A DNA stretch of 64,000 nucleotides from the NCBI RefSeq assembly GCF_019393635.1, contig NC_057863.1:3274334-3338333 (forward strand), in the 5' to 3' direction. The notes below the pieces were generated by a model. The model was given only the letters and a program-made list of their open reading frames with translations. It ran no database searches and was not told where the DNA came from. Origin of the DNA: Dromiciops gliroides (taxonomy: Eukaryota > Chordata > Mammalia > Microbiotheria > Microbiotheriidae). Below are positions 21,601 through 32,884 of this stretch, in pieces. Numbering within the stretch: the first letter of the stretch is position 1; each line of letters begins with the position of its first letter. Both the position numbers and the translations under genes were made by a program.

Positions 21601-22395
21601 GAATGTTTAATAACTGGCTCTCTGTGGAACACTCATGCATTATTGGTGGAGTTGTGAACTGATCCAACCATTCTGGAGGGCAATTTGAAACTATGCCCCA
21701 AGGGCTATGGGGCTGTACATACCCTTTGACCCAGTAATACCACTCCTAGGTCTGTATCCCAGAGACATCATAAACAAAAGAACCCACATGTACAAAAATA
21801 TTTATAGCAGCTCTCTTTGTGGTGGCAAAGAATTGGAAATCAAGAGAATGTCCATCAATTGGGGAATGGCTAAACAAGTTGTGGTATGTAAATGTAATGG
21901 AATACTATTGTATGTGAATGTAATGGAATACTATTGTGCTATAAGAAATTATGAGCAGGCAGATTTCAGAAAAACCTGGAAAGATGTAAGAGGACTGATG
22001 CTGAGTGAAGTGAGCAGAACCATGAGAACACCGTACACAGAAACAGCAACATTGTGTGACAGTCAACTGTGATAGACCTGGCTCTTCTCAGCAATGACCC
22101 AAGACAATTCTGAAGGACTCATGATGGGAAATGGTCTCCACATCCAGAAAAAGGAACTGTTGATTCTGAATGTAGATTAAACCATATTGTTTCTACTTTT
22201 TTTGTTCTTGTTTTTCTTTTTTGAAGTTTTCCCTTTGGTGCTGATTCTTCTTACACAACATGAATCATGCAGAAATATGTTAAACGTAATTGTACATATA
22301 TAACCTATATCAGATTGCTTTCTGACTTGGGGAGGGGGGAGGGAAGGGGAAAAGGGAGAAAAATTTGGAACCAAAAATCTTATAAAAAACTACCT
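21600..22395 (+). mobile_element. LINE-1 3' end, plus strand
   Basis: Characteristic marsupial L1 end: GGAGTTGTGAACTGATCCAA, ACCCTTTGACCCAGTAATAC, GGGGAATGGCTAAACAAG, AGTGAAGTGAGCAGAACCAT and GGAGAAAAATTTGGAACC. A 25-bp segment (ATGTGAATGTAATGGAATAC and neighbours) is tandemly duplicated at about 21,887-21,940. The 121-codon frame at 21,707 is a shadow of this repeat. Confidence 0.85.
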
Positions 22396-22398
22396 TTA

Positions 22399-22546
22399 GG
22401 GGCAGCTAGGTGGCACAGTGGATAGAGCACCAGCCCTGAAGTCAGGAGGACCTGAGTTCAAATCTGCCCTCAGACACTTAACACTTACTGGCTGTGTGAC
22501 CTTGGGCAAGTCACTTAACCCCAATTGCCTCACCAAAAAAAACCCC
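22399..22546 (+). mobile_element. tRNA-derived SINE (WSINE1-like)
   Basis: Complete SINE at the end of the L1 copy. The target AAACTACCTTTA is repeated as AAACTATCTTTA on the right at about 22,547-22,558. Confidence 0.92.
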
Positions 22547-22687
22547 AAACTATCTTTACAAGTAACTGGAAAATAGTAAAATGCTTTTATGATTTTTCTT
22601 AAAAACTGGCTCTCTGGGGGGGAAATATAGACACCACAAGCTTTTACATTTAATCTCTATTATTAACATTTTCTCCATCACTTTCTT

Positions 22688-22822
22688 TTTGTTTGTTTGT
22701 TTGTTTGGGTTTTTTTGCAGGGCAATGAGGGTTAAGTGCCAAGTGTCTGAGGCTGGATTTGAACTCAGGTCCTCCTGAATCCAAGGCCGGTGCTCTATCC
22801 TCTGAGCCACCCAGCCACCCCC
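22688..22822 (-). mobile_element. tRNA-derived SINE, minus strand
   Basis: Reverse SINE with a (GTTT)n left end. The 15-bp duplication CTCCATCACTTTCTT is at 22,673-22,687 and 22,823-22,837. The middle is shortened: the CACACAGCTAGTAAG segment is missing. Confidence 0.93.
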
Positions 22823-22837
22823 CTCCATCACTTTCTT

Positions 22838-23110
22838 AAGTCTAGATAATCAACAAAACAAGAAATCAAGCCTTGATTAGTAGCATTTGTTTATTTCCGA
22901 GTATAAATGCTCAGGCTGGAAATTTAACAACCAGATCTCCTGAGCCAGTTTGAGCTGGCTCCAGCAGCCTGGCTCTGGGGGCTGCAGCATTACAGAGAAC
23001 AGGCAGGGCCAGGAGAAGAGATGGAGGAAGACCCCCTCCCCCCCTCCTGGAACTAGGGCCTTCTGCAGACTTGCGGGTTGTTGTCTAGGTGCTGATGGCT
23101 TTGGCTGATT
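22838..23110. other. Unassigned spacer
   Basis: No recognisable feature. Confidence 0.4.
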
Positions 23111-23114
23111 AAAT

Positions 23115-23775
23115 TTGTGTGTGTGAATGTGAATGTGTGTGTGAGAATGAGTCTGTGGGGTTTGTGAGTGTGAATTGTGAGTAATGTGTGTGTGAGAATG
23201 AGTGTGTGGGGTTTGTGAGTGTGAATTGTGAGTAATGTGTGTGAGAACGAGTATGTGGGGTTTGTGAGTGTGAATTGTGAGTAATGTGTGTGTGAGAATG
23301 AGTGTGTGGGGTTTGTGAGTGTGAATTGTGAGTAATGTGTGTGTGAGAATGAGTGTGTGGGGTTTATGAGTGTGAATTGTGAGTAATGTGTGTGTGAGAA
23401 TGAGTGTGTGGGGTTTGTGAGTGTGAATTGTGTGTGGTGTGAGTGTGTGAGTGTGTGAATGTGTGTGAGAGTGTATGTGGGGTGTGTGAGTGTGAATTGT
23501 GTGTGTCAGTGTGTGGTGTGAGTAATGTGTGTGTAAATGTATGAGAGTGTGTGAGTGTGGTATGTGTGTGAATGTGTGAGTGTGAGTAAGTGTGGTGTGT
23601 AAATGTGTATGAGTTGTGAGTGTGTGGGGTTTGTGAGTGTGAATTGTGTGTGGGTATGTGTGTGTTTGAATTGTGAGTGTGGTGTGTGTGAGAGTACGTG
23701 TGGGATTTGTGAGTGTGAATTGTGTGTGAGTGTGTGATGTGAGTAATGTGAATGTGTGTAAATGTGAATAGGAGT
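23115..23775. repeat. TG-rich minisatellite with about 51-bp unit
   Basis: The anchor GGGGTTTGTGAG recurs at spacings of 51, 49, 51, 51 and 51 bases between 23,157 and 23,420, each unit continuing TGTGAATTGTGAGTAATGTG. The array then decays into irregular TGTGAGTG sequence up to about 23,770. The long minus-strand His/Thr/Ser frame here is a repeat translation. Confidence 0.92.
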
Positions 23776-24100
23776 GTTCATAAAGAACACGAGGACCCTC
23801 GAGGCTTCTCCAAGTTTCCAGAGTCGTGGCCTTTTACTGGACCTTCTGTCGGGTCTCACCGCAAGTCCATCCGTCTGTCTTCCCCAGGACTGTGCTCTGG
23901 AATGGGGCTGTGTCTCTCAAGGCTCTGAGGAACTGCTGTCCGCTACTCACCCTTCCCAGGACAGCGCCTTTCATGACAGGAACGATCTAATCATCTTTGG
24001 TAGACTCTCTGGGTTCGCGAACACTGACGGTGAGGCTTACCTCTCAGAGGATGTTCATCGAGGAAAGATTCAGAAAAGCTGTAAGGCTGGCTAGAGCCCT
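23776..24100. other. Unassigned spacer
   Basis: Single-copy-looking sequence. No exon identified. Confidence 0.4.
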
Positions 24101-24243
24101 CTGGCTGTCTGTCTGTCTGTCTGTCTGTCTGGCTGACTGTCTGTCTGTCTGGCTGTCTGTCTGTCTGTCTGGCTGGCTGTCTGGCTGTCTGGCTGTCTGG
24201 CTGGCTGGCTGTCTGGCTGTCTGGCTGTCTGACTGGCTGGCAG
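24101..24243. repeat. (CTGT/CTGG)n microsatellite
   Basis: About 35 tetranucleotide units mixing CTGT, CTGG and CTGA. Open frames on both strands (Cys/Leu/Ser/Val and Gln/Thr/Asp/Arg rich) are artefacts. Confidence 0.93.
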
Positions 24244-24940
24244 GTAGCTGAAGGGGATAGCTTGGGGTTTCTAGGCACTTCATCAATGTGGATGTCTCCC
24301 GTAACAAGTCTGGATCCTGGCCTTCTCCTTGGGTGGCAATAAAATGGAAGCTAAAAAGACTGTCTACCTTGGGCAGAACAGAAAGTAACAAGAAATTCTC
24401 GGGCCCTGGGCCAACCTGGTGACCCGCCCCCCACACCCACACATTCACTGCCTCGGCAGGCAAGGTCCGTTCCTCCTCGGAGGACCCAGCCTTCGATGGC
24501 TCTCTGTGTTCAAGACAATTTGGCCGCTCTTAGCTAGGGGTTGGACCTCAGTTTCTTTATCTGTGAGATGAGCACTCTGGAATGGAGGCTCACTCTAGGA
24601 AGGCCCCATGCCAGGCCCTGAAGAGTGGGGGATCCGTCCTGGTGCTTCCTCTCTAGGTGGGCCACGGACTGGAGAGAGCTGCCTTTGACCCCTTCAGCTG
24701 CAGTTTCTCTTTGCAGGAAAGAGAGGTCAGCCCCTCTGAGGGAGGATGAAGAGGTCAGTGAATGGTCTCCCTCGGAGGAGCTGCCGGCTTGGGGCCTGGC
24801 AGCCTTTTTCCAGGCAAACACCCCTGGCTTTTCCTATAGGGCACACTACCTATAAGAGGGCATCTTGCCCTGCCCTTCCTGGAGTGACTTTCCTGTCCAT
24901 CTTTGGGCAGGTCGAGTGAAAACTAGAGTTGCTGACTGAT
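24244..24940. other. Mostly unassigned spacer
   Basis: A MIR-like end (GGACCTCAGTTTCTTTATCT) lies at about 24,540-24,580. Nothing else was seen. Confidence 0.4.
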
Positions 24941-25175
24941 TTCCTCATTCATTCATTCAGCATTTGTTAATCACTTCCTATATGCCAGACATTGTCCTAG
25001 GAGCTGGTGGTTACACAAGGAACAATAACAACAATAAAAATACACAATGCCTGCCCTCCAGGCGATTACATCCCATAGGGGGAAAACACCCCTTCCGGAG
25101 GAGAAAGTCAGCTGCTGGGGGGAGGGGCAGGGCAGAGGGCTTGGAACAAAGAACAAAAGGGAGAGTAGAAGCGCC
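24941..25175 (+). repeat. Ancient CR1/L3-like interspersed repeat fragment
   Basis: CATTCATTCAGCATTTGTTA, CACTTCCTATATGCCAGACA and GCCCTCCAGGCGATTACAT resemble the start of a common old repeat also seen at 36.2 and 41.4 kb. Confidence 0.55.
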
Positions 25176-26640
25176 TCAGGAGAAAGCGCTACCTCATCTC
25201 CTCCGGGGTTTTTTACAATGAATTTTGTACCCCGACTTTGGCAGCCCATTCATCCCCTTTCTCCCCCTCTCCGAAAGCCGGCTCACCTGTTCTGTGTACT
25301 GTTCTGCCCCAGAGTCCCCCAGCTCGGCCCAGAAGAGCTTTGTTGGGGCCCCTCCTTGGCCATCTTAGGTCGCCGTGTTCAGTTTGCGGTGGTTGTCTCT
25401 TTTTCCTTTCACATTTCCTTGGCGGTAGGCGTGTGGTTTTCCTGGCCATAGATATTTCACTTCCCACCTGCTCAGTTTCCCCCTAATCCATTATAGCCAT
25501 GGTTTCTTGCAGCAGAGGAATGTCACCCACACACTGGGTGATGCCGTCAGGCCACAGAAGAACCTTAACGACTAGAATATTGGGTCAGGTTGAAATTGGA
25601 GGATAGAGAGGCAGTGCCTGGGCCTGGGATTCCATGGAGCTACCTGGGTAGGAATTCCTGGAGCATTGGAAGCTTAAGCGATCTCTTTGGGGTCAGTGCC
25701 AGAATGTGACTGAGAAGCCAAAGCTGGCTCTATTCGTCGCTCTGCACTGCCTCTCTAAGGCAAAAATTAAGGATAGAGATAGCCTCTGAACCTGTGATCT
25801 CACAGGCAGTGGGAACTCCGGTGAGGAGGCTCCCTCTACCACCTTCTCTGTACCTTACAGTTAGGGATTTAATGGAGATAATAGGCATAGATGTTAACAA
25901 CTTATTCTTAGGTTAACACAACTGCATCAAGTACAAAAGGACGGCAGGACAGAGGACGGCTAAGTCCCAGGAGCTAAGGAGAGCGTCCGTGGGACTGTCC
26001 ACAGTAGGGAAAGTCCTCAAGTTCCTGACCGATGGATCATTTGCCAGAACTGAGGATGCCTAACCTGGAAAAGACTGAGGGGTGGCCACATTAAGGCAGT
26101 GGGGAGAAGTGAGGAAGAATCCAGTGGAGGCTTGAGGTCAGAAGACGCTTCCCAAGGATCCCATCCGCCCCGAAGGGAACTGGGACATGGGGGTGGGTGG
26201 GGGGTTTCCCCTCACTACAGGTCTTGACAACCCACTGACTTCTTGTCATTTACACCGTAGACAGACGGGATCTTTTTAAACTACAGGCCAGACTCAACGA
26301 ATGGCGTAACTCCTGCTGACAGGATTCTAGGCTTCAGAAGCATGTGGGGAATTGACCTGAACTTATTCCCTTCTTGTCCCAAAGAGGCTCACGCTCATAA
26401 AGGAAGCACAGGTCATGAGTCACCTTGTTTATTGCTTCACAATACTTGAGATGGGAAGAGGAGCAGCATGGGAGACTTCACTTAATACTGGATGGGAGGG
26501 GCATGGCAGACCTAGCCTAACACTGGAGTTAGGAGGGAATGGTTTCTCTGTCCTGCCTGGATCGGAGGCCTGTTCTCAGAACGGAGGCCACTTCAGGGAA
26601 CGTTGCTAATGCGCCAGGTTTGGGGGTTTTGGGGGACTTT
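25176..26640. other. Unassigned spacer
   Basis: About 1.5 kb with no recognisable gene, exon or repeat. Confidence 0.4.
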
Positions 26641-26678
26641 TTGTTTTGTTTTTCTTTTTTCTTTCTCTTGGTGTTTCA

Positions 26679-26955
26679 GGCAGCTAGGTGGCACAGTGTA
26701 TAGAGCACTGGCTCTGAAGTTGGGAAGACCTAAGTTCAAATCTCACCTCAGACACTTACTAGCTGTGTGACCCTAGGCAAGTCACTTAACCCCAATTGCC
26801 TTAAACATGCAGGGCCATCTCCAGTCATCCTGCTCTCTATCTTGCCCCTGGACCCAGATGGCTCTGGAGGAAAGAGTGAGGCTGGTGACCTTACCCAGCC
26901 TTCCCTCACTTAAATCCCCAATGTCATGGTCCTCTTCCAGAATGAAGGACAAAGA
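26679..26955 (+). mobile_element. Composite older SINE (tRNA head plus long tail)
   Basis: The SINE head GGCAGCTAGGTGGCACAGTG runs to CAATTGCCTT and continues into a second module (CCAGTCATCCTGCTCTCTAT, GGACCCAGATGGCTCTGGAG, AATGTCATGGTCCTCTTCC, GAATGAAGGACAAAGAAC). From memory this tail is common in marsupial SINEs of an older class than the short young copies. Confidence 0.65.
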
Positions 26956-27286
26956 ACAGCCACCTTCATCAGAGCACAGCTTCCAGGTTCACTGGCGGGA
27001 GATTCGTTTTAGAGAGGGCTATGATGAGATGTTGTGTCCCCAGAGGGGGCCGCCAGGATGACCCAGGGTCTCACGGATGGCCTGCTCGTTTTGAACTGTC
27101 CTTCTCTCCTTGTTCTCTTTGGGGAGTGAGTGAAGGTAGAGAGGAATCCCTGGGGAGGGAATAGTAGTCTTGAAAAGAGCATCAATAAAACACTTTTTCA
27201 AAACCAGGCTATCTTAGCACTTTTTGAAATAACTGGAGATGTTTGGTTCAGGAAAGAAAAGATGACTTAGATAATGGGGGTCGTGT

Positions 27287-27322
<36 letters not shown>

Positions 27323-29235
27323 ACAGTGGGAGGGGGAGCAGGGTGGCCGTCCTCGAGTCGCTTTTAGCGCTAAATTCATGGCCTAAATATTGGAGTGACT
27401 GTTCTGTGAAGGAGAGAAGCCTCAGGGTGTAGTGGAAGTGACACAGGGCTCATCTCACTGGATGGACAACCCGGAGAGGAACATCTGTGCCATCTCTAAC
27501 CTGTTCTTCCTGGAGGAAGGGCTCCATTCCTCTTGTTTCTGCTCAGGGCAGTAAAGGGATGACTGACTATCTCTGGGCAGTGAGCCAAGATCCTTAGAGC
27601 AAGTCTCAGCTCACCCTGAGCCTAGTCCTTCATTGCGCAGTTTCCTCTTTTAGACCTCCTCTCTGGAAGCCCATGCCTTCCCCATTCCACTGGTGGGGAG
27701 GGAGGGGGAGGGGCCCTCTGCCATGCTTTCTGAGCAGCAGAAGTTTCCAGGAATCTCCCTGTTCCTCCCCAGAAGTGGGGAGAAGCACAGGTGGCCACAC
27801 ACATGGAGAAAGATGAGGCAAAGGTTCCAGTGGGCATTTGCTCGGTGACTACTCTTGTATCCCAGGTGCCTGAACAGCAGAAAAAGGTGCCTGGAACCCC
27901 TGGGTTCCCATCATGGGAAAGGTTTATCTCCCACCATAAAAGGATAACCAGTAGTGCTCTGGATCATAAAACAGGTTCTGTGAGTCCCAGAGCCTGATTA
28001 CCCCCCAGGAGAAGGAAAGAAGCAAGTTCCAGCCAGCAGAGGGGGGAGGGCCGGACATTGGACCTTGTGTGACCTCCCGTCCCCTCCCCAGGGCCCTTCG
28101 CTCAGCCCACGGGGCCCCATCTGAGCAGTTGTTGCCAGGGCTTATCATTCACCACAACAGCAATGAGGAAACTCGAGTGCCTGGCCTATCTTGCTCATGG
28201 AAGTGGCTGTGGGTTTGGAACATCCGGGATTATGGTGGATTAAAAGATGAAAGACACCAAACTCCACTCAGATTCTTGCAACAACAAAAGTTTCTTCTTC
28301 CCCTCCTATCTTAAAAAAAAAAGAAAGTATATTATACAGTAATAGCAGAGGAAGAGATGAAAGTCCCCTGCTGCTGACGAGGCTGTGGCTGGTCGGAGAG
28401 GCTCCCAGGCCCTGGCTGAGGCCTCTCTGCCACTGCCTCAGCTACCAGTGCTGGGCCAGCCATGAGGGACCCATCGCCTCTCAGCTCGTACCCCATGTAC
28501 TCGGAGTTCAGTGCTCATGGCATTCAGATGTTCAGGCAGCCAGTGGGGGCAGCCCAAGCAGGCCTTTTCCTCCTGTCCTTAAGGGGTTTATGGCCGCTGT
28601 AAGCATCATGTCATGTCCCACATGTTGATCAATCCATCAAGATAACATGAATCATGGAGCTTCTCAGCATCTGTGGCCAGGAGTGACAACGTGGTTAGAG
28701 GAAAACTGATGCCGTGGAGACCCTCGACGAACAAGAGGAGAGGTCAAGGAATTGCTGCGTCGGAAGGTCCTGGGAAAGAAACAGGAAGAGTCCACAGGAA
28801 AGTCGAAAAGAAAGTCATAGAATATTAATGAAATTGACAATGCCAACCAAGTTAGACAACGTGATAACCTGTGGACAATTTAAAAAAGGAGAGAAAACAG
28901 AAATCGCCCAATTGGAAATTCCAGAAGAGATATCACAACCAAGACAAAGAAAGGAAGAGCATACTAGGGGCTACCAGATTGGAGAACCTAAATCAGATGT
29001 ATGGTAACCTCCCTACCAAGGCAGAAAGGATCCAAACTGACACGACAGGAGTAGATCTGTCTGTCTCCAACAAGGTCACAAGATGAAACATGTGATCCAC
29101 ACTGATGGAGATAGCTCACAGGCTTTGGAATTTCAGGAACTACGTTCTAATCTTGCTTCTGATCAATAACAATGATGCTAATAACGGCTGTCAATCATAT
29201 ACTCTGCAAATACTATCTCCTTTGATCCTCAAAAC
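26956..29235. other. Mostly unassigned spacer
   Basis: Contains a (TG)n run at 27,282-27,321 and an A/G-rich stretch at about 28,700-29,090 with two overlapping open frames (see findings). No recognised gene. Confidence 0.4.
27282..27321. repeat. (TG)n microsatellite
   Basis: About 20 TG units, one interrupted by A. Confidence 0.95.
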
Positions 29236-29239
29236 AGCC

Positions 29240-29470
29240 CTGGGAGGCGGCTGCTGCTCTGACAGCATTTTACAGATGAGGACTCTGATCCATGTAGAGG
29301 TTAAGTGACTCACTGAGAGAGGGCACACAGCGAGTAAGTGTCGGAGCCTGGATTTAAAGCCTCTTCTTCCTGACTCCAAAGCTGTCATCTAACTGCCCGT
29401 AATGTGTGTATGAGCTAGGACGAGTCATTTAATCTTCCTCTACCTCAGTTTCCTCATCTGTAAAGTGAGG
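29240..29470. repeat. Two adjoining MIR-like fragments in opposite orientation
   Basis: A minus-strand piece (TTTTACAGATGAGGACTCTG, GAGGTTAAGTGACTCACTGA) is followed at about 29,405 by a plus-strand end (TACCTCAGTTTCCTCATCTG). Confidence 0.65.
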
Positions 29471-29477
29471 AGGTTGG

Positions 29478-29634
29478 TTTTTGTTTTTGTGGGGTTTTTT
29501 TGTGGGGCAATGAGGGTTAAGTGACTTGCCCAGGGTCACACAGTAAATGTCAAGTGTCTAAGGCTAGATTTGAACTCAGGTCCTCCTGAATCCAGGGCCA
29601 GTGCTTTATCCACTGTGCCACCTAGCTGCCCCCT
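29478..29634 (-). mobile_element. tRNA-derived SINE, minus strand
   Basis: Complete reverse SINE with a GTTTTTG-rich left end. The short duplication GAGGTTGG lies at 29,470-29,477 and 29,635-29,642. Confidence 0.93.
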
Positions 29635-29642
29635 GAGGTTGG

Positions 29643-30200
29643 ACTTCTAAGAGTCCTTCCAGCTCTAGACTGGGACCCCAGGATGAGAATCATGCTTGTC
29701 TCTTGTTCTCTTCTGTCTATCCATCTACCCAGTACAATAGAGACCTTCTGAGTCCTTTAATATTTTTATAACCTCTACATAGACAAGTATAGTTGTTCTT
29801 TTTCCATCTGTCTCTTCCTGCAATTTCTCAGTGCCAGAGAAAAGCAGGAAGTGTGGAGATGAATTGGTCGGGCATTTAACATGAGATCAGTTGCCAAAGG
29901 TCATTCTGATGTGGCACAAAAACAGAGAGTTCGTAAACAAAGTCATCGGGCTTCTCTGAGAAGATGCCAGCGGCAGGCGGGCGGCTGAGAAACATGCCAA
30001 GGGCTTGGCTTGAGGGGTGGGATGAGGATGGCCCCTCTGTGCCCCAAATTCCCCAGGGCCAGAAGGTTGAGGAGGTCAGAAAAAGACAGAGGGTGGGTGC
30101 TTGGGGCAGACCCAAATAGTACCAAGACAACAGGATGGTAATCAGAGGTGATCAGCAGGGTAGGGGGCCATCGGTGTGGTCTCCTATGTCAACCCATCAT
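29643..30200. other. Unassigned spacer
   Basis: No recognised gene or repeat. Confidence 0.4.
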
Positions 30201-30204
30201 CTGA

Positions 30205-30366
30205 CTTTCATATGCTGTTATTATTTTTATTTTAATAAACATCTTTATTTCTAGTTTTGAGTTCCCAAGTCTATGTCCCCTTCCCTACCCCCTCCCTGAG
30301 GCAGTAAGTAACCATCTGATTATATGTGTGCAATTATGTAAAGCGTTACCACTTTTATATGCCTCT
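30205..30366 (-). mobile_element. LINE-1 3' end fragment, minus strand
   Basis: ATTTTAATAAACATCTTTAT, TAGTTTTGAGTTCCCAAGTC and CCTTCCCTACCCCCTCCCTG are the reverse complement of the L1 tail. Confidence 0.6.
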
Positions 30367-30380
30367 AAAAGAGGGTATTC

Positions 30381-30459
30381 CATAACACTTACTAGCTGTG
30401 TGACCCTGGGCAAGTCACTTAACCCCAATTGCCTCACTAAAAAAATAAATAAATAAAAT
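30381..30459 (+). mobile_element. 5'-truncated tRNA-derived SINE
   Basis: Only the last 50 bases of the SINE (CACTTACTAGCTGTGTGACC to CCTCACT) plus an A-rich tail. It is still flanked by a perfect AAAAGAGGGTATTC duplication (30,367-30,380 and about 30,460-30,473). Truncation therefore happened at insertion, not by later deletion. Confidence 0.93.
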
Positions 30460-30474
30460 AAAAGAGGGTATTCA

Positions 30475-31155
30475 CTGAGAAGGTACCGCAAGAATGAGAG
30501 TTACAAGACAATTACCCCAGACCCCTTGGACACGCCCACGGTCCCTGAAAAGAGTGGGCTCAGACTTAGCGAGGCCCTCACATAGGGAACACCGGGACTG
30601 AGGGGCATCTTGTGGTGTCTGGCCCTGGAAGGGTTTTTCTCTTTTCCAAGAGTGTCACCAAGTTTGTTTGGGGGGCGGGTGACTTTGGCAATGCATAAAG
30701 CCCTCCCTTGCTCAGCTGGTTTGGTTCCTCTCTCGGCAGACCGTCTTGGCTGATGGGTGACCCTGCTGCGGAGCTGGGTCAAGTAGCCCTTCCATGCGTC
30801 AGCATGGAAGCTCTCCGGGCTTAGTTACTGCTGCTGCTGGCTCTGGTTACTAGTTACTCACCGATGGCTCTGAGGGACCCTCAGCCTTCCTGGTTGCTTC
30901 TCTTTAGGGCGCTCATCGCCCAAGATAAGGAAAGAATGAACACAAACGGTTTTTCATGGACACATGGAGGTTGGGTGGGAGATCTTCCACGTGGCGCCTC
31001 ATTTCCAAGAGGGCTGGGGGAGGGTCCTTTCGTAAGCTCCTTGGGAGACTCCTCATCCCCCCACCTCCAGCCCAGCGCCAGCACCTCAGTCACTCATGCA
31101 GAGAAATCAGCTTTCCCAGCTCTCCTCTGTGTGCCTGACAGAACCAGGCAGCACT
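30475..31155. other. Unassigned spacer
   Basis: No recognised gene or repeat. Confidence 0.4.
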
Positions 31156-31159
31156 GTTA

Positions 31160-31440
31160 ACATGGTGCGGTCTTGGTTTGGTGGTTGTCCTTTGTTCTCA
31201 AAGAGGACCGCAATGGCATCTCGATATTGGAGCGGGACTGTGGCTGATCAGACCAGGACGAACTCGGAAGGCTCTGGCACAATGGGACGCCAGACATCCA
31301 CGTGAACCTTTGGGGCAGATGCTCTAAATTTGTGCCTTCTTGGCCTGATGCCCTAGGAAGGGGGGATTCTACAGAGGTGACTATTGCAGGAGCACAGGCA
31401 GCCCACACAATCGACTGGCCTGCCTGGCCCCAGTCCAACA
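31160..31440. repeat. Ancient interspersed repeat, class unresolved
   Basis: GGTTGTCCTTTGTTCTCAAA, GAGGACCGCAATGGCATC, CTGTGGCTGATCAGACCAG and ACGTGAACCTTTGGGGCAG correspond to a repeat I recall as frequent in marsupial DNA. No coding potential remains. Confidence 0.45.
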
Positions 31441-31589
31441 CATTTCATCAGCTTGATTTCCTTTTTGTTGATTTCTGACTATCCCTTCCCCCCGGCCCCT
31501 GCCCCTGCCCAGGGAGCCACCCCTATAACAAAGGAGAGAAAAAAGCTGCAAAATTAACCAACATGAGAGAATACTTTTTCATGTTTGAG

Positions 31590-31795
31590 CAGGAGGCAGC
31601 TGGAATTAGGGTTACATCATGTCACACCGATCCCTAGGCCTGGCATCAGGAAGACCTAAGTTCAGATTCTCTTTTTACATAGCTGTGAAACCCTGGGCAA
31701 GTCACTTCACCTCTGTTTGCATTGGCTTTCTCGACTCTGAAATGGAGATAACAATAGCACCTGTGGTTGTGGTGAGGATCCCATAAGATAGGTCT
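31590..31795 (+). repeat. Old SINE (MAR/MIR-type)
   Basis: The core GCATCAGGAAGACCTAAGTTC, CTGGGCAAGTCACTTCACC and the tail TGGAGATAACAATAGCACCT followed by GTGGTGAGGATC match older SINE tails. Confidence 0.65.
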
Positions 31796-31938
31796 GGGGG
31801 CAGCCAGGTAGCACAGTGGATAAAGCACTGGCCCTGGAATCAGGAGAACCTGAGTTCAAATCCAGAATCACTTACTAGCTGTGTGACCCTGGGCAAGTCA
31901 CTTAACCCTCATTGCGCCCCCACCCCCCCAAAAAAGAG
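31796..31938 (+). mobile_element. tRNA-derived SINE (WSINE1-like)
   Basis: Standard head (GGCAGCCAGGTAGCACAGTG) and end, with a segment missing after the box-B-like block (the CCTCAGACACTTGA part). The tail is CCCCCACCCCCCCAAAAAAG. Confidence 0.9.
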
Positions 31939-32880
31939 AAGAGATTAGAAAGTTTGGAATAGTGGCTGCTTAATTAGGGAGAAGTAAAATATTTGCTGGA
32001 GGGAAGAGCTGCCCTGGGGGCTGGCCTCAGGGGGCCACACATAGAGCTCCTTCATTCCCAGCAAGTCTTCTCCAGAGGCTCAGAGCCCAGGCAGGGAGGC
32101 GTGTGTGGGCACTGCCCCCGGACAAGACTCTTATTCCTGTCTGCCCCAGCAGCCTCTGGCCCAGGCTCACTCTGAAAGACCAACCACAGGGGCCACACGG
32201 GCCACATGGGCCCAGCCCCTTCCTTCTAGGCTGGGCCCTCACCTGACCTGCTGACTTCAAAGGGAGAAAGCTGGGTCGGCTTTCAGCCTAAACCTTCTTC
32301 ACTCTGAACCTCACACTAGAGCCACAGGACTGGGCATCCAATGCTGACCCTGCCACTTCCCACCTCGGACAAGTCACCCAAGATCTCCTGCTGTGCAGGG
32401 AAAGGCTTCATAGACTCCCCCTGGCTGCCTCAAGCCTCTGCTGGGAGCATCTGAAGCTCTTCTAGGCCCCGCCCTGCCTTTGAGGTGTTATTAGACCCCC
32501 CCACACACACACAATCATGTGTACCCTGGGGGCCACCTTCCCCTGGTCCCCTCCTCCAAGCCCTCTGGCCTGGCCAGGCAGTGACTAGTTAATTGAGGCA
32601 GTCTGGGGCCACAGGAAAAGAGCTGGCTTTAGATAAGCAAGACATGAGTTCAAATTCTGCCTGGGACATATCCTGGGAACAGAGTCCTTGGAAGGCCCTC
32701 CCCACTGCATGCCTCAGAAAATCATGGTAAACTGCAGAAAGCTTCCCTCGGAATCACTCCAATAAAAACACAAAGCAAGGCCAAAAAATTATCCCTGGGC
32801 CTAGAAGTGAGGTCAGTCCTTTCCCTAAAGCCTTTGGGAGACAGCGCCCTTTCAAACAATACAAACAATACGAATCCCGT
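31939..32880. other. Mostly unassigned spacer
   Basis: A possible old SINE piece at 32,590-32,680 (ACATGAGTTCAAATTCTGCC). A CA-rich stretch at about 32,500. No gene recognised. Confidence 0.4.
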
Positions 32881-32884
32881 TAGT

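Noticed and set aside
23115..23775. CRISPR-like regular repeat
   Set aside because: The 51-bp units are contiguous TG-rich tandem copies without unique spacers, in vertebrate DNA.
23506..24278. His/Thr/Ser-rich and Gln/Thr/Asp/Arg-rich open frames
   Set aside because: They fall on the TG minisatellite and the CTGT/CTGG microsatellite.
30205..30366. Possible gene 3' end because of AATAAA and T-rich sequence
   Set aside because: It matches a reversed L1 tail found elsewhere in the window.
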